A stretch of DNA of 64,000 nt. It comes from Brevibacillus panacihumi W25 (GTDB lineage: Bacteria; Bacillota; Bacilli; Brevibacillales; Brevibacillaceae). The DNA is taken from NCBI RefSeq assembly GCF_000503775.1, contig NZ_KI629785.1:124001-188000 (forward strand), written 5' to 3'. Both the position numbers and the translations under genes were made by a program. Below the pieces are notes generated by a model that saw nothing but the letters and a program-made list of their open reading frames with translations, was not told the origin of the DNA and ran no database searches. Of the stretch, positions 53,601 through 62,859 are shown one piece after another. Numbering within the stretch: position 1 is the first letter of the stretch; every line of letters starts with the position of its first letter.

Positions 53601-53702
53601 GCATAGTCGTGAAGCGGACATGCTTCTCTATAGAATACCAGCATTTCCTATGTTTCGTCATCATTCACTTGCATCAAACTAATCTGGAAGGAGCTGATGA
53701 GT

Positions 53703-53852
53703 ATGGACAAGGATTTACAACTCGATCAAAATCCGCACGAAGTCTATAATAATGAAGCAAGGCCCCTCGAGCAAACCGGAGAACCAATGCCTGGTACAAA
53801 AAAAGTAAAGCAGGAAAATCATTCGCGCCAAATTCGAACCAGAGAAGGGTAA
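53703..53852 (+). CDS. Small hydrophilic protein, unknown
   Basis: A 49-residue polar protein (MDKDLQLDQNPHEVYNNEAR..., basic at the end) with AAGGAG nine bases upstream and a strong terminator after the stop. An ATG six bases earlier is also in frame. Composition suggests an unstructured, possibly sporulation-related protein; no family recognised. Confidence 0.55.
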   Translation: MDKDLQLDQNPHEVYNNEARPLEQTGEPMPGTKKVKQENHSRQIRTREG

Positions 53853-53859
53853 CACTCAT

Positions 53860-53880
53860 GCCCGGCACACAATGCCGGGC
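53860..53880 (+). terminator. Terminator of the 49-residue protein gene
   Basis: GCCCGGCA-cacaa-TGCCGGGC has eight perfect pairs, followed by CTTTCC. Confidence 0.75.
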
Positions 53881-53975
53881 CTTTCCACTTCCATTTATTT
53901 ACAATAAAAAATATTGAATTGTCCCACAAGATTGTTCTATGATGGATTTACCATTTTCTTTGGAGGTTACGTACG

Positions 53976-54701
53976 ATGACCCTCATTCCACTAAAAGGCA
54001 TCAATAGTCCGCTTTCCCGAAATATTCATTTTCGTGTATCCCCTTTGTTTGAAATGGCGGCAAGCCTCCACACCTTGGCCCAGACTTCACCACCCGAGCC
54101 ATTTGCAGAGTGGGCGGAAGAGATCATAGCGAATTTTCACTCAGAACGGCTGGTTAAGGAATGGGAATATTTCAAACCGGTTTTTCGGTACGGAATTCCG
54201 GAAATATTCGACCCAGTGCAAAATCCAGACCTCCATTCCAGCCCGGATTTATACTCCTACATCGTCCATCTGGAGACAAGATCGTTTCAGCACAGTCTGG
54301 TGCCCTTGCTTCAAAACTGGTCCCTTCATCATGAAAAGCCTGCAATCACCGAGGATATACATAGAGATCCTGACTATGTCAAAGGGCGTTTCAGCCTCTT
54401 TCTCTCTTCCTATTGGCAGCTATTTTTTGAAGCCATCTGGGAACAATTAGCTCCTGCATTTGACCAAGAGGCGAAGAAGTTACAGGCAGCATGCCATGAC
54501 AGCTCAGCCTTGGCAGCATTCCTGCAAGACGTCTGTCCATCGTTCACCTATCTGGATGATCAGCTCCAGATTGCCCTCCCCGTTTCTGAGCCGGAACAAA
54601 AACCGGAACATATCCTCTTGTATCCCAGTCATTTTTATCGCTCGACACCTTTCTTATGCCAAAAAGGATCAAGCGTGCATGTCCAATATACGCTGGGATA
54701 A
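53976..54701 (+). CDS. Hypothetical protein resembling the sensor domain of some ArsR regulators
   Basis: A 241-residue protein with GGAGG nine bases before the ATG. The start HFRVSPLFEMAASLHTLAQ, with a following EWAEEIIANF, recalls the DUF5937-type N-terminal domain found in ArsR-family regulators. No helix-turn-helix follows; the chain stops after a final beta segment, FYRSTPFLCQKGSSVHVQYT, and a terminator comes at once. It is either a sensor-only protein or a gene that has lost its DNA-binding end. The family call is tentative. Confidence 0.4.
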   Translation: MTLIPLKGINSPLSRNIHFRVSPLFEMAASLHTLAQTSPPEPFAEWAEEIIANFHSERLVKEWEYFKPVFRYGIPEIFDPVQNPDLHSSPDLYSYIVHLETRSFQHSLVPLLQNWSLHHEKPAITEDIHRDPDYVKGRFSLFLSSYWQLFFEAIWEQLAPAFDQEAKKLQAACHDSSALAAFLQDVCPSFTYLDDQLQIALPVSEPEQKPEHILLYPSHFYRSTPFLCQKGSSVHVQYTLG

Positions 54702-54717
54702 GCTCCTTTTATCCAAT

Positions 54718-54743
54718 AAAAACGCCCTACGAAGGGCGTTTTT
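54718..54743. terminator. Bidirectional terminator, overlapping the Spo0E stop codon
   Basis: AAAAACGCCCT pairs perfectly with AGGGCGTTTTT across the ends of two convergent genes. Confidence 0.9.
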
Positions 54744-54891
54744 CGTATTGGCGCATGTGCGCAACAATAAGTTTATCGAGTTGTTGGCTAATCCTTACAA
54801 TTTCTGGGTCCAGAAAATTGTATCCTGCATTTTTCGCGGCACTCTCCAGCTTTTGGCGCAAGTCATCAATCATTTTACTCGTAATCTCCAT
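54727..54891 (-). CDS. Spo0E-family aspartyl-phosphate phosphatase
   Basis: A 54-residue protein with the Spo0E layout: two helices, IDDLRQKLESAAKNAG and DPEIVRISQQLDKLIVAHM. The latter contains the SQxLD motif that attacks phospho-Spo0A. It should delay sporulation by dephosphorylating Spo0A. ATG 54891 is taken, with GGGGG nine bases upstream; a GTG at 54912 after GGGAG is an alternative. The stop codon lies inside the terminator stem. Confidence 0.8.
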   Translation of the reverse strand: MEITSKMIDDLRQKLESAAKNAGYNFLDPEIVRISQQLDKLIVAHMRQYEKRPS

Positions 54892-54971
54892 GCTGCCGAC
54901 CCCCACCCGCACTATATCTCCCACTATTTTACAATAAATCAGGGATGGTGGAAAGGGTAATATGTGGTAAA

Positions 54972-55006
54972 AAGTAGCCTTGCACCATTTGGGTACAAGG
55001 CTACTT
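54972..55006 (-). terminator. Terminator of the pdh operon
   Basis: AAGTAGCCTTG pairs with CAAGGCTACTT. The minus-strand tail is TTTTTACC. Confidence 0.88.
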
Positions 55007-55025
55007 CGTCATCTCACATGGAGAC

Positions 55026-56435
55026 TTATTTCATCACGTGGATTGGGTGGCCCAAGGCGAGCTCAGCCGCTTCCATGGTCACTTCACCCAAGGTCGGATG
55101 GGCATGAATGGTCAATTCAATGTCTTCTAGTGTCGCGCCCATTTCGATCGCCAATCCAACTTCAGCGATAATATTGGATGCTTCCGGCCCTACGATTTGT
55201 GCTCCGAGAACCAGCTTGGTTTCCTTGTCAGCGATCAGCTTCACATAGCCTTCCCCAGCATTGACGGAAAGAGCGCGGCCATTGGCCGCAAACGGGAACC
55301 GGCCAACGATATAATCGAGACCTTGCTCTTTTGCTTCCCGCTCGTTGATGCCGACGCTGGCAATTTCCGGATCGCAGAATACAACAGCTGGGATCGCTTT
55401 GTAATCTACTTCGGAAGGTTTGCCCGCGATTGCCTCGGCAGCCACTTTCGCTTCATAGGATGCTTTGTGTGCAAGCGCAGGTCCTGCCACGATATCCCCA
55501 ATCGCGTACACGTTCGGGATATTGGTGCGGCCTTGCTTATCGACGACAACCAAACCTCTGTCTGTCAGGTTGATCCCTACTTCACGCAAGCCAAGCTCAT
55601 CTGTATTCGGACGGCGGCCTACGGTCACGAGGACGTACTCTGCTTCGATTTGCTGTTGTTCGCCCTTCACTTCCGCCTTGACGATTACACCGTTCTCTGT
55701 CTCTTCCATGCCTTGTGCCAATGCCTTGGTCTTGATCTCTACGCCCAGCTTTTTCAGCTTGCGCTCAACCAATCGCGGCATGTCAGGCTCAAAGCCAGGC
55801 AGGATCTGATCAGAGCCTTCCAGGATGGTGACTTTGGTTCCGAACTTCGCAAAAACGGTACCCAGTTCGATACCAATGTAACCGCCGCCGATGATCACGA
55901 GGCTTTTTGGCAGTTCTGTCAGGGAGAGAGCTTCCGTGGAAGACAGCACTCGTTTGCCAAACGGGAATGCCGGCAGTTCAATTGGACGGGAGCCAGTCGC
56001 GATGATGCAGTGTTCAAAACGATAGCGGTTCACATCATAGCCGTGGAAGACCCGCACTTCATTTTCGGTTACGAACAGGGCTTCCCCTGGAATAACCTGG
56101 ATTTTATGCCCCTTGAAGAGGGACGCAACGCCGCCAGTCAATTGTTTGACGATGCCGCTTTTCCACTCTTGCACTTTGGCAAAATCCACTCGTACATTAT
56201 CCATGGTAATTCCCATGTCTGCCGTATGTTGTGTATGCTCATACGTATGTGCTGCGTGGATCATCGCTTTGGATGGGATGCAGCCCACGTTCAGGCACAC
56301 GCCGCCCAAATCCGCTTTTTCCACGACGGCAACCGTTTTCCCCAGCTGAGCAGCACGAATGGCTGCTACATATCCGCCGGGACCAGCACCGATGACGAGG
56401 ACGTCTACTTCTGTTGTAAATTCACCTACTACCAT
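55026..56435 (-). CDS. pdhD: Dihydrolipoamide dehydrogenase (E3)
   Basis: A 469-residue flavoprotein that reoxidises dihydrolipoamide of the pyruvate dehydrogenase complex with NAD. It has the FAD loop [18 protein letters not shown], the redox disulfide [15 protein letters not shown], the NAD loop [28 protein letters not shown] and the dimer-interface catalytic HAHPTLGE. It is the last gene of the operon, with GGAGGG ten bases before its ATG and 6 bases after pdhC. Confidence 0.96.
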   Translation of the reverse strand: MVVGEFTTEVDVLVIGAGPGGYVAAIRAAQLGKTVAVVEKADLGGVCLNVGCIPSKAMIHAAHTYEHTQHTADMGITMDNVRVDFAKVQEWKSGIVKQLTGGVASLFKGHKIQVIPGEALFVTENEVRVFHGYDVNRYRFEHCIIATGSRPIELPAFPFGKRVLSSTEALSLTELPKSLVIIGGGYIGIELGTVFAKFGTKVTILEGSDQILPGFEPDMPRLVERKLKKLGVEIKTKALAQGMEETENGVIVKAEVKGEQQQIEAEYVLVTVGRRPNTDELGLREVGINLTDRGLVVVDKQGRTNIPNVYAIGDIVAGPALAHKASYEAKVAAEAIAGKPSEVDYKAIPAVVFCDPEIASVGINEREAKEQGLDYIVGRFPFAANGRALSVNAGEGYVKLIADKETKLVLGAQIVGPEASNIIAEVGLAIEMGATLEDIELTIHAHPTLGEVTMEAAELALGHPIHVMK

Positions 56436-56441
56436 AGTTGT

Positions 56442-57848
56442 TTATCCCTCCATGACGAGCAGCGTAGGGTTCGCAAGCAGCTGCTTCACGTAGTTGATGA
56501 AGCGCTGTGCAGGCTCACCATCTACCAGACGATGGTCAAAGCTGAGCGAAAGCGACAGAACCTGACCCACTACGATTTCTCCGTTTTTCACCACTGGTTT
56601 TTCACTGATGCGTCCTACTCCCAGGATCGCAACATCAGGGTGGTTGATGATTGGTGTGAAGAACATGCCGCCAGCAGAACCGATATTGGTGATGCTGAAG
56701 GTAGATCCTTTCAACTCGTCTACAGTTGCCTTGCGATCACGCGCTTTTTTCGCCAGTTCGCCGATCTCGTCTGCGATTTGGAAAATCGACTTGCTGTTTG
56801 CCGCTTTGACGACAGGAACAAGCAGTCCGTCTTCAGTGGAAGTTGCGATTCCGATGTTATAGTACTTCTTGTAGATGATCTCTTGTTTTTCATCATCGAT
56901 AGAAGCGTTCAATTCTGGGAACTTCTTCAGACCCGCTACGACCGCTTTTACGATCATCGGCAGATATGTCAATTTGACACCGCGCTCTTCTGCGAGTGGT
57001 TTCGCCTCTTTGCGCATTTCCACCAATGCCGTTACGTCTACTTCATCGAAGATCGTAACATGCGGCGCGGTATACGCCGATTTGACCATCGCTTTGGCAA
57101 TCGCTTTGCGCATTCCTTTGAGCGGTACGCGTTCTTCCACTTCCCCGCCTGCTGCAGGTGTGTAGTGAACGGTTGGGGTAGCTGCAGCTTGGGAAACCCC
57201 TGTGGCTGCAGGTGCTTCTGCCGCCGGTGCAACCGCTGCTGCATCCGCTTGTGCTGCTGCCGGAGCTGCTGCCACGGCTCCGCCCGCGACGAAGCGGTCC
57301 ACGTCCTCGCGTGTGATGCGGCCCAGTTTGCCTGTTCCAGGAACGGTCACCAGAGCAACGCCTTTTTCACGTGCATATTTGCGAACAGATGGTGTCGCCA
57401 ATACGTGCTTGCGGTCAATTGGCGCAGCTGTTGCAGTCGCTGTCGCCTGACCCATTGGTGTCTCCAAAGCCTGATTTGCATTTGCGCTCACTTGGGAGCC
57501 GATGTCGCAGCCTGGCTCCATTTTGTCAGCAGAGGCTGCAGGTGCTGGAGCTGCTTCTGCCGCAGGAGCGTCACCATGACCATGTTCTGGCAAGTTCGGG
57601 ATTTCACCCTCTACTTCAAACTCGATCAGAGGATCTCCAACCACACTGACAGTGCCTTCTGTCACCTTCAACTCGATGACTTTACCCTTTACAGGGGATG
57701 GAACCTCAACCACTGCCTTATCATTTTGCACTTCCATGATTACTTGGTCTTCTTCTACGCTATCTCCTGGCTGTACGTGCCACTTGACGATTTCGCCTTC
57801 ATGGATGCCCTCGCCCAGCTCCGGGAGTCTGAATGTAAAACGACTCAC
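56442..57848 (-). CDS. pdhC: Dihydrolipoyl acetyltransferase (E2)
   Basis: A 468-residue core subunit of pyruvate dehydrogenase. It has one N-terminal lipoyl domain with the lipoyl lysine in [13 protein letters not shown], an Ala/Pro-rich linker, a peripheral-subunit-binding domain ([26 protein letters not shown]), a second Ala-rich linker and the catalytic domain with [16 protein letters not shown] 57848 follows AAGGAGG; the reading from 57872 adds eight residues without a site. Confidence 0.95.
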   Translation of the reverse strand: MSRFTFRLPELGEGIHEGEIVKWHVQPGDSVEEDQVIMEVQNDKAVVEVPSPVKGKVIELKVTEGTVSVVGDPLIEFEVEGEIPNLPEHGHGDAPAAEAAPAPAASADKMEPGCDIGSQVSANANQALETPMGQATATATAAPIDRKHVLATPSVRKYAREKGVALVTVPGTGKLGRITREDVDRFVAGGAVAAAPAAAQADAAAVAPAAEAPAATGVSQAAATPTVHYTPAAGGEVEERVPLKGMRKAIAKAMVKSAYTAPHVTIFDEVDVTALVEMRKEAKPLAEERGVKLTYLPMIVKAVVAGLKKFPELNASIDDEKQEIIYKKYYNIGIATSTEDGLLVPVVKAANSKSIFQIADEIGELAKKARDRKATVDELKGSTFSITNIGSAGGMFFTPIINHPDVAILGVGRISEKPVVKNGEIVVGQVLSLSLSFDHRLVDGEPAQRFINYVKQLLANPTLLVMEG

Positions 57849-57952
57849 GCTATTCTCCTCCTTCATAAACACTTCCGTAATGAAAACAGGTTTGTGCCAA
57901 AAGAAGGCGGAAAGCTCTCAACTTTTCCGCCAATTGTATCCTTGTTGCTCCA

Positions 57953-58933
57953 TTAGAAGTCGAGCACTTGGGTCAGTCCATCCACGACGCGTTTCACGTC
58001 AGGGAGCCATACATCTTCTGCCTGAGCAAAAGGATATACGGTATCAGGAGCTGTCACGCGCAGGACAGGTGCTTCCAGATGAAGAATGGCGCGCTCATTG
58101 ATTTGCGCAATGATTTCTGCTGCTACACCGGAAGTTCTTTGAGCCTCTTGTACCACGATGGCACGGTTGGTCTTCTTCACGGATTCGACAATGGTATCGA
58201 TGTCGAGCGGGCTGATGGTGCGCAGGTCGATTACTTCTACCTTTGCTCCGCGCGCTTTCTCGATTTCTTCAGCCGCTTTCAGGCTGGTATGAACCATCGC
58301 ACCGTACGTAATAATGGTAACGTCGCTGCCTTCTTTCACGATGTTCGCTTTTCCGAGCGGAATGGTGTATTCACCCTCGGGAACCTCTTGACGGAAGGAG
58401 CGGTAAAGCTTCATGTGCTCCAGGAACACAACAGGATCATTGTCGCGGATTGCGGAGATCAACAAACCTTTTGCATCGTATGGATTGGAAGGGATTACGA
58501 CCTTCAGACCAGGCGTTTGCAGCATCAGACCTTCGAGGGAGTCTGCGTGCAGCTCTGGTGTTTTTACCCCGCCGCCAAAAGGAGAGCGGAATGTAACAGG
58601 GCTGGTAAAGCGCCCGCCGGAACGGTAGCGCATACGTGTTGCTTGGGAAGCAATCGCGTCAAAGGTCTCAAATACAAATCCGAAGAACTGGATTTCCGCT
58701 ACGGGACGGAATCCATTGATGGAAAGACCTACTGCCAATCCGCCAATTCCGGACTCAGCCAGTGGTGTATCAAATACGCGCTGCTCGCCGAATTCAGCTT
58801 GCAGGCCTTCAGTAGCGCGGAATACCCCGCCGTTTTTCCCTACGTCTTCCCCAAAGACGAGTACGGTTTCATCGCGTTTCAACTCAACGCGCATTGCATC
58901 CGTAATGGCTTGAACCATTGTCATTTGTGCCAT
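57953..58933 (-). CDS. pdhB: Pyruvate dehydrogenase E1 beta subunit
   Basis: A 326-residue transketolase-like subunit. It shows [47 protein letters not shown], and the C-terminal [16 protein letters not shown]. With PdhA it forms the thiamine-diphosphate active site that decarboxylates pyruvate. It starts 3 bases after pdhA, so the two are coupled. Confidence 0.96.
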   Translation of the reverse strand: MAQMTMVQAITDAMRVELKRDETVLVFGEDVGKNGGVFRATEGLQAEFGEQRVFDTPLAESGIGGLAVGLSINGFRPVAEIQFFGFVFETFDAIASQATRMRYRSGGRFTSPVTFRSPFGGGVKTPELHADSLEGLMLQTPGLKVVIPSNPYDAKGLLISAIRDNDPVVFLEHMKLYRSFRQEVPEGEYTIPLGKANIVKEGSDVTIITYGAMVHTSLKAAEEIEKARGAKVEVIDLRTISPLDIDTIVESVKKTNRAIVVQEAQRTSGVAAEIIAQINERAILHLEAPVLRVTAPDTVYPFAQAEDVWLPDVKRVVDGLTQVLDF

Positions 58934-58936
58934 GGC

Positions 58937-60028
<1,092 letters not shown>

Positions 60029-60241
60029 TCACCTCGTCACTAGATTAAGGGGCTTTCGCGACTCCCCGAAGTTCCTATGGCAACCAAGCGATTGCTCAGT
60101 CGTCAGTCGTTAGGGAATCTCGCCAGCTTCCTTTGTTGATTGTTGTCGCTGTTACAGTACCCTGTTATACCTCAGAAGAAAGTCTGTTTAATGTGTTATA
60201 GCATTGATATTACAGGGTTTATTTCCTTCCTGTTATCATTT

Positions 60242-60270
60242 ACTATAAAAGCTGTATCATTTTTTTTCAA
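60242..60270 (-). promoter_or_regulatory. Predicted pdh operon promoter
   Basis: On the minus strand TTGAAA (60270-60265) and TATAGT (60247-60242) have a 17-base spacer. The leader to pdhA is about 210 bases, and apart from this promoter I see nothing definite in it. Confidence 0.55.
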
Positions 60271-60312
60271 GCCTTAAGTTTATTTTGTGGAAAACGTAGG
60301 AGGCCGTAAAAC

Positions 60313-61047
60313 GTGTCAGATTATGTAAAACGCACGATTTTCAAGGAAGAAGTCCCCAGCCAATACGTAGATGCTCCTCGCCTGGTCAAAGTGTACGCAC
60401 CCCCAGGATACAATGAACTTCTTTCGTATCCAGTCGTCTATTGCCAGGATGGAAATGACTTTTTCACGATGGGAAGAATCGCGACCATCGCCAATCAATT
60501 GATCCTCGAAGAAGGCATCGAGCCCTTCATGATCGTAGGCGTATCTGTCGAGCGAAGCAAACGCACCAGCGAGTACGCTGCCAATGGTTTCCGCACGGAA
60601 GCCTACAAACGCTTTTTTACAGACGAATTGCTCCCCTATATTGAGGAGCGTTATCCTATCCGTCGCGATCCTTCATCACGTGTCTTGGCAGGTGATTCTT
60701 TGGGCGGGACCGTATCCCTTCATCTCGCGTTGGATCGACCTGATCTGTTTCCAAAGGTACTATCCTTGTCCGGCGCTTTCTTTCAGCCTACGTTGGACGC
60801 TTTGAGCATGAAGGAGAGCTTGAACTGGCTGGACATCTGGATGGTCGTCGGTTTGGATGAGACGGCAGTGGAGACACATAGCGGGACATTTGATTTTATC
60901 TACTGGAATCGCGAAGCCAAGCAAATCCTGGAGCAAAAAGGTGCGGCTGTCTCCTATCGCGAGAAGCCGGGAGATCACGTCTGGGGCCTTTGGCAAAAAG
61001 AACTGCCTGATGGCCTGCGACACTTCTTTCCTGCCTCTCTCCTGTAG
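60313..61047 (+). CDS. Putative esterase (Fes/IroE-like alpha/beta hydrolase)
   Basis: A 244-residue alpha/beta hydrolase of the putative-esterase family. It has YPVVYCQDGNDFF, MIVGVSVERSKRTSEY, the nucleophile elbow LAGDSLGGTVSLHLAL with the active Ser, and a late GDHVWGLWQKEL with the probable His. Relatives cleave siderophore or S-formylglutathione-like esters. There is no signal peptide, so it is cytoplasmic. GTG start after TAGGAGG at 8-9 bases. It is divergent from pdhA. Confidence 0.85.
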   Translation: MSDYVKRTIFKEEVPSQYVDAPRLVKVYAPPGYNELLSYPVVYCQDGNDFFTMGRIATIANQLILEEGIEPFMIVGVSVERSKRTSEYAANGFRTEAYKRFFTDELLPYIEERYPIRRDPSSRVLAGDSLGGTVSLHLALDRPDLFPKVLSLSGAFFQPTLDALSMKESLNWLDIWMVVGLDETAVETHSGTFDFIYWNREAKQILEQKGAAVSYREKPGDHVWGLWQKELPDGLRHFFPASLL

Positions 61048-61054
61048 CAATCGT

Positions 61055-61246
61055 CTACAAGCCGTTGATTTCCTGAATTTGCTCGTACTCATAATACCTG
61101 CCATCTGCCAGATAGATCCCCTGGTGGGTGGCTTGTTCGATTTCTCCGGCTACTTGTGTGTCGTTGTTCAGCACAATATTGACGATTTTACTCTCGTCGC
61201 GCTGCATCTGGTTTTGAATGCGTTCCCGATCCCTTGCTGAGATCAT
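61055..61246 (-). CDS. Small hypothetical protein
   Basis: A 63-residue protein: a charged N-terminal helix (RDRERIQNQMQRDESK), then a beta-rich part with VNIVLNNDTQVAGEIEQATH and a closing YYEYEQIQEING. This is suggestive of a small SH3/Sm-like barrel such as YolD-type proteins. The family is not identified. The ATG is preceded by GGGAAGGGAATG-type sequence (GGAGGGAAGG). Confidence 0.55.
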   Translation of the reverse strand: MISARDRERIQNQMQRDESKIVNIVLNNDTQVAGEIEQATHQGIYLADGRYYEYEQIQEINGL

Positions 61247-61333
61247 TCCCTTCCCTCCATTTCCAAATGATTGGATTATCCCTAGTATTTCATAGGCGGC
61301 TGTGATTTACACAACTGCCCGGACAATAATAGA

Positions 61334-61357
61334 AGCCCCCTACAGACGGAGGGGGCT
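61334..61357 (-). terminator. Terminator overlapping the end of the aldolase gene
   Basis: AGCCCCCT pairs with AGGGGGCT, and the stop codon lies in the loop-side base of the stem. The minus-strand tail is TTCTATTATT. Confidence 0.65.
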
Positions 61358-62377
61358 TTCTTCCAATACGCTTGTGATGATTTCCAGAACACGGGAAATA
61401 TCGTTCTCACTGATGTGGCGATGCGTTGTAAAGCGCGTCACGTACTCATCAAAATCGCTTGCCAGGACCCCTTTATCGCTCAAACGCGAGATGAAATCCA
61501 CGGCTGTCAATTGGCGGGAAGCCGTATTGACCAGTACGATATTGGTGTCTACCGGCGCTACATCCAGCCCAAGCTCACGCAGGCCTTTTTCCAGTTGTTG
61601 GGCATGGGTGTGATCTTCTGCCAGACGTCCCGTCATCTGCGTAAGGGCAATGATCCCCGGCGCCGCCAAATAACCTGCCTGCCGCATGCCGCCTCCCAGC
61701 TTTTTGCGCCACCATCTCGCTTCAGCGATAAAATCCCGATCTCCTGCCAGAATCGAACCAACAGGGGCACTCAAGCCTTTGGACAAACAGACCTGAACCG
61801 TATCCGTGTACTTCGTCAACGCGCGGACATCGACGCTGAGTGCTGCCGCCGCGTTAAACAATCGCGCTCCATCGAGGTGCACCGGGACCCGGTGCTTCTG
61901 TGCCACATCGTACACTTCTTTCATCTGCTCCGGTGTCAGAATGGCTCCTCCCGCCCGATTATGCGTATTTTCCATACAGATCAGCTTTGTTCTCGGGAAG
62001 TGAATATTGTTCCCGCGGATGGCCTTTTCCACATCGACAGCGTTCATCGCGCCGCGCTCGCCTGGCAATGTTCGGGTCTGGACTCCAGCCAAAGCTGCCA
62101 TCGCCCCGCTCTCGTAGTAGAACAGATGGGATTCGGCTTCCAGAATTACCTCATCACCATTGACACAGTGGGTCAAGACTGCCACTTGATTCCCCTGCGT
62201 GCCGCTCGTCACAAATAAGGCAGCTTCCTTTCCCAAAAGGTCTGCCGCGATCTCCTCCAAACGATTGACAGTAGGGTCCTCCTGATACACATCGTCTCCT
62301 ACTTCAGCCTGTGCCATCGCGAGTATCATTTCTTCGGTTGGTTTCGTCACCGTATCACTGCGCAAATCGATCTTCAT
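61340..62377 (-). CDS. Low-specificity L-threonine aldolase
   Basis: A 345-residue PLP enzyme that splits threonine to glycine and acetaldehyde. It shows IDLRSDTVTKPTEEM, VGDDVYQEDPTVNRLE, FVTSGTQGNQVAVL, HLDGARLFNAA and the PLP lysine in CLSKGLSAPVGS, then RWWRKKLGGGMRQAG. ATG 62377 follows AGGAGG at 10 bases; the reading from 62422 has no site. Confidence 0.93.
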   Translation of the reverse strand: MKIDLRSDTVTKPTEEMILAMAQAEVGDDVYQEDPTVNRLEEIAADLLGKEAALFVTSGTQGNQVAVLTHCVNGDEVILEAESHLFYYESGAMAALAGVQTRTLPGERGAMNAVDVEKAIRGNNIHFPRTKLICMENTHNRAGGAILTPEQMKEVYDVAQKHRVPVHLDGARLFNAAAALSVDVRALTKYTDTVQVCLSKGLSAPVGSILAGDRDFIAEARWWRKKLGGGMRQAGYLAAPGIIALTQMTGRLAEDHTHAQQLEKGLRELGLDVAPVDTNIVLVNTASRQLTAVDFISRLSDKGVLASDFDEYVTRFTTHRHISENDISRVLEIITSVLEESPLRL

Positions 62378-62490
62378 CTCTAGAAGTCCTCCTCTATCAG
62401 ACAGTACGAGTAAACTTTCCACATTGCATCTGCAATTCCCTCTTTGCTAATATGGAGAAGAGACTTTATTCCAGTTAGGAGACTTGCCCC

Positions 62491-62793
62491 ATGAAGGTAA
62501 AAATTACCCGTAATGCAGCCAAGCAACTGAACACCGTATTGGAACAGGAAGAAGACAAGGAATTGAAGCTGCGTGTCTACATAACGCATTCCCACGGCGA
62601 TCATGCGCATTACGGCCTCGCTTTGGACAAAGCTGGAGACGACGATGCAGTCGTGTCTACGGATAAAGAAATCGATGTGATTCTGAAGAAGGATGAACCT
62701 CTTTTGGACGGAATCGTGATTGATTATCTCTACCTGCCGCAAGAAGGCTACGTGATTACCAACCCTTCCAAAGGAAATCACGGCGATCACTAA
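62491..62793 (+). CDS. A-type (IscA/HesB-like) carrier fold with histidines replacing cysteines
   Basis: A 100-residue protein with the HesB/IscA pattern: VKITRNAAKQLNTVLEQE, LRVYI, YGLALDKAGDDDAVV, DGIVIDYLYLPQEGYVITNP. The cluster-binding cysteines are absent. At the first position it has ITHSHGDHAHYGL (H33, H35, H38, H40), and the C-terminal CxC is replaced by GNHGDH (H97, H100). It could bind a different metal (zinc, iron or nickel) or have lost cluster transfer. Upstream TTAGGAG provides a good site. Confidence 0.75.
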   Translation: MKVKITRNAAKQLNTVLEQEEDKELKLRVYITHSHGDHAHYGLALDKAGDDDAVVSTDKEIDVILKKDEPLLDGIVIDYLYLPQEGYVITNPSKGNHGDH

Positions 62794-62814
62794 GATTTTG
62801 GCAGACAACATGAG

Positions 62815-62855
62815 AAGCCCCCCAGCAAACGGTTTTATGCCGCAGCTGGGGGCTT
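62815..62855. terminator. Bidirectional terminator
   Basis: AAGCCCCCCAGC pairs with GCTGGGGGCTT (one bulged C) between convergent genes. Confidence 0.85.
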
Positions 62856-62859
62856 TTGC

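Noticed and set aside
55197..57956. 919-codon plus-strand open frame opposite pdhD-pdhC
   Set aside because: It is antisense to two complete pdh genes, is rich in Cys, His and Arg of random order, and has no ribosome binding site.
60150..60240. Repeated CCTGTTAT-like words upstream of pdhA as an operator
   Set aside because: Copies differ in orientation and spacing and the region is AT-rich; no consistent site could be defined.
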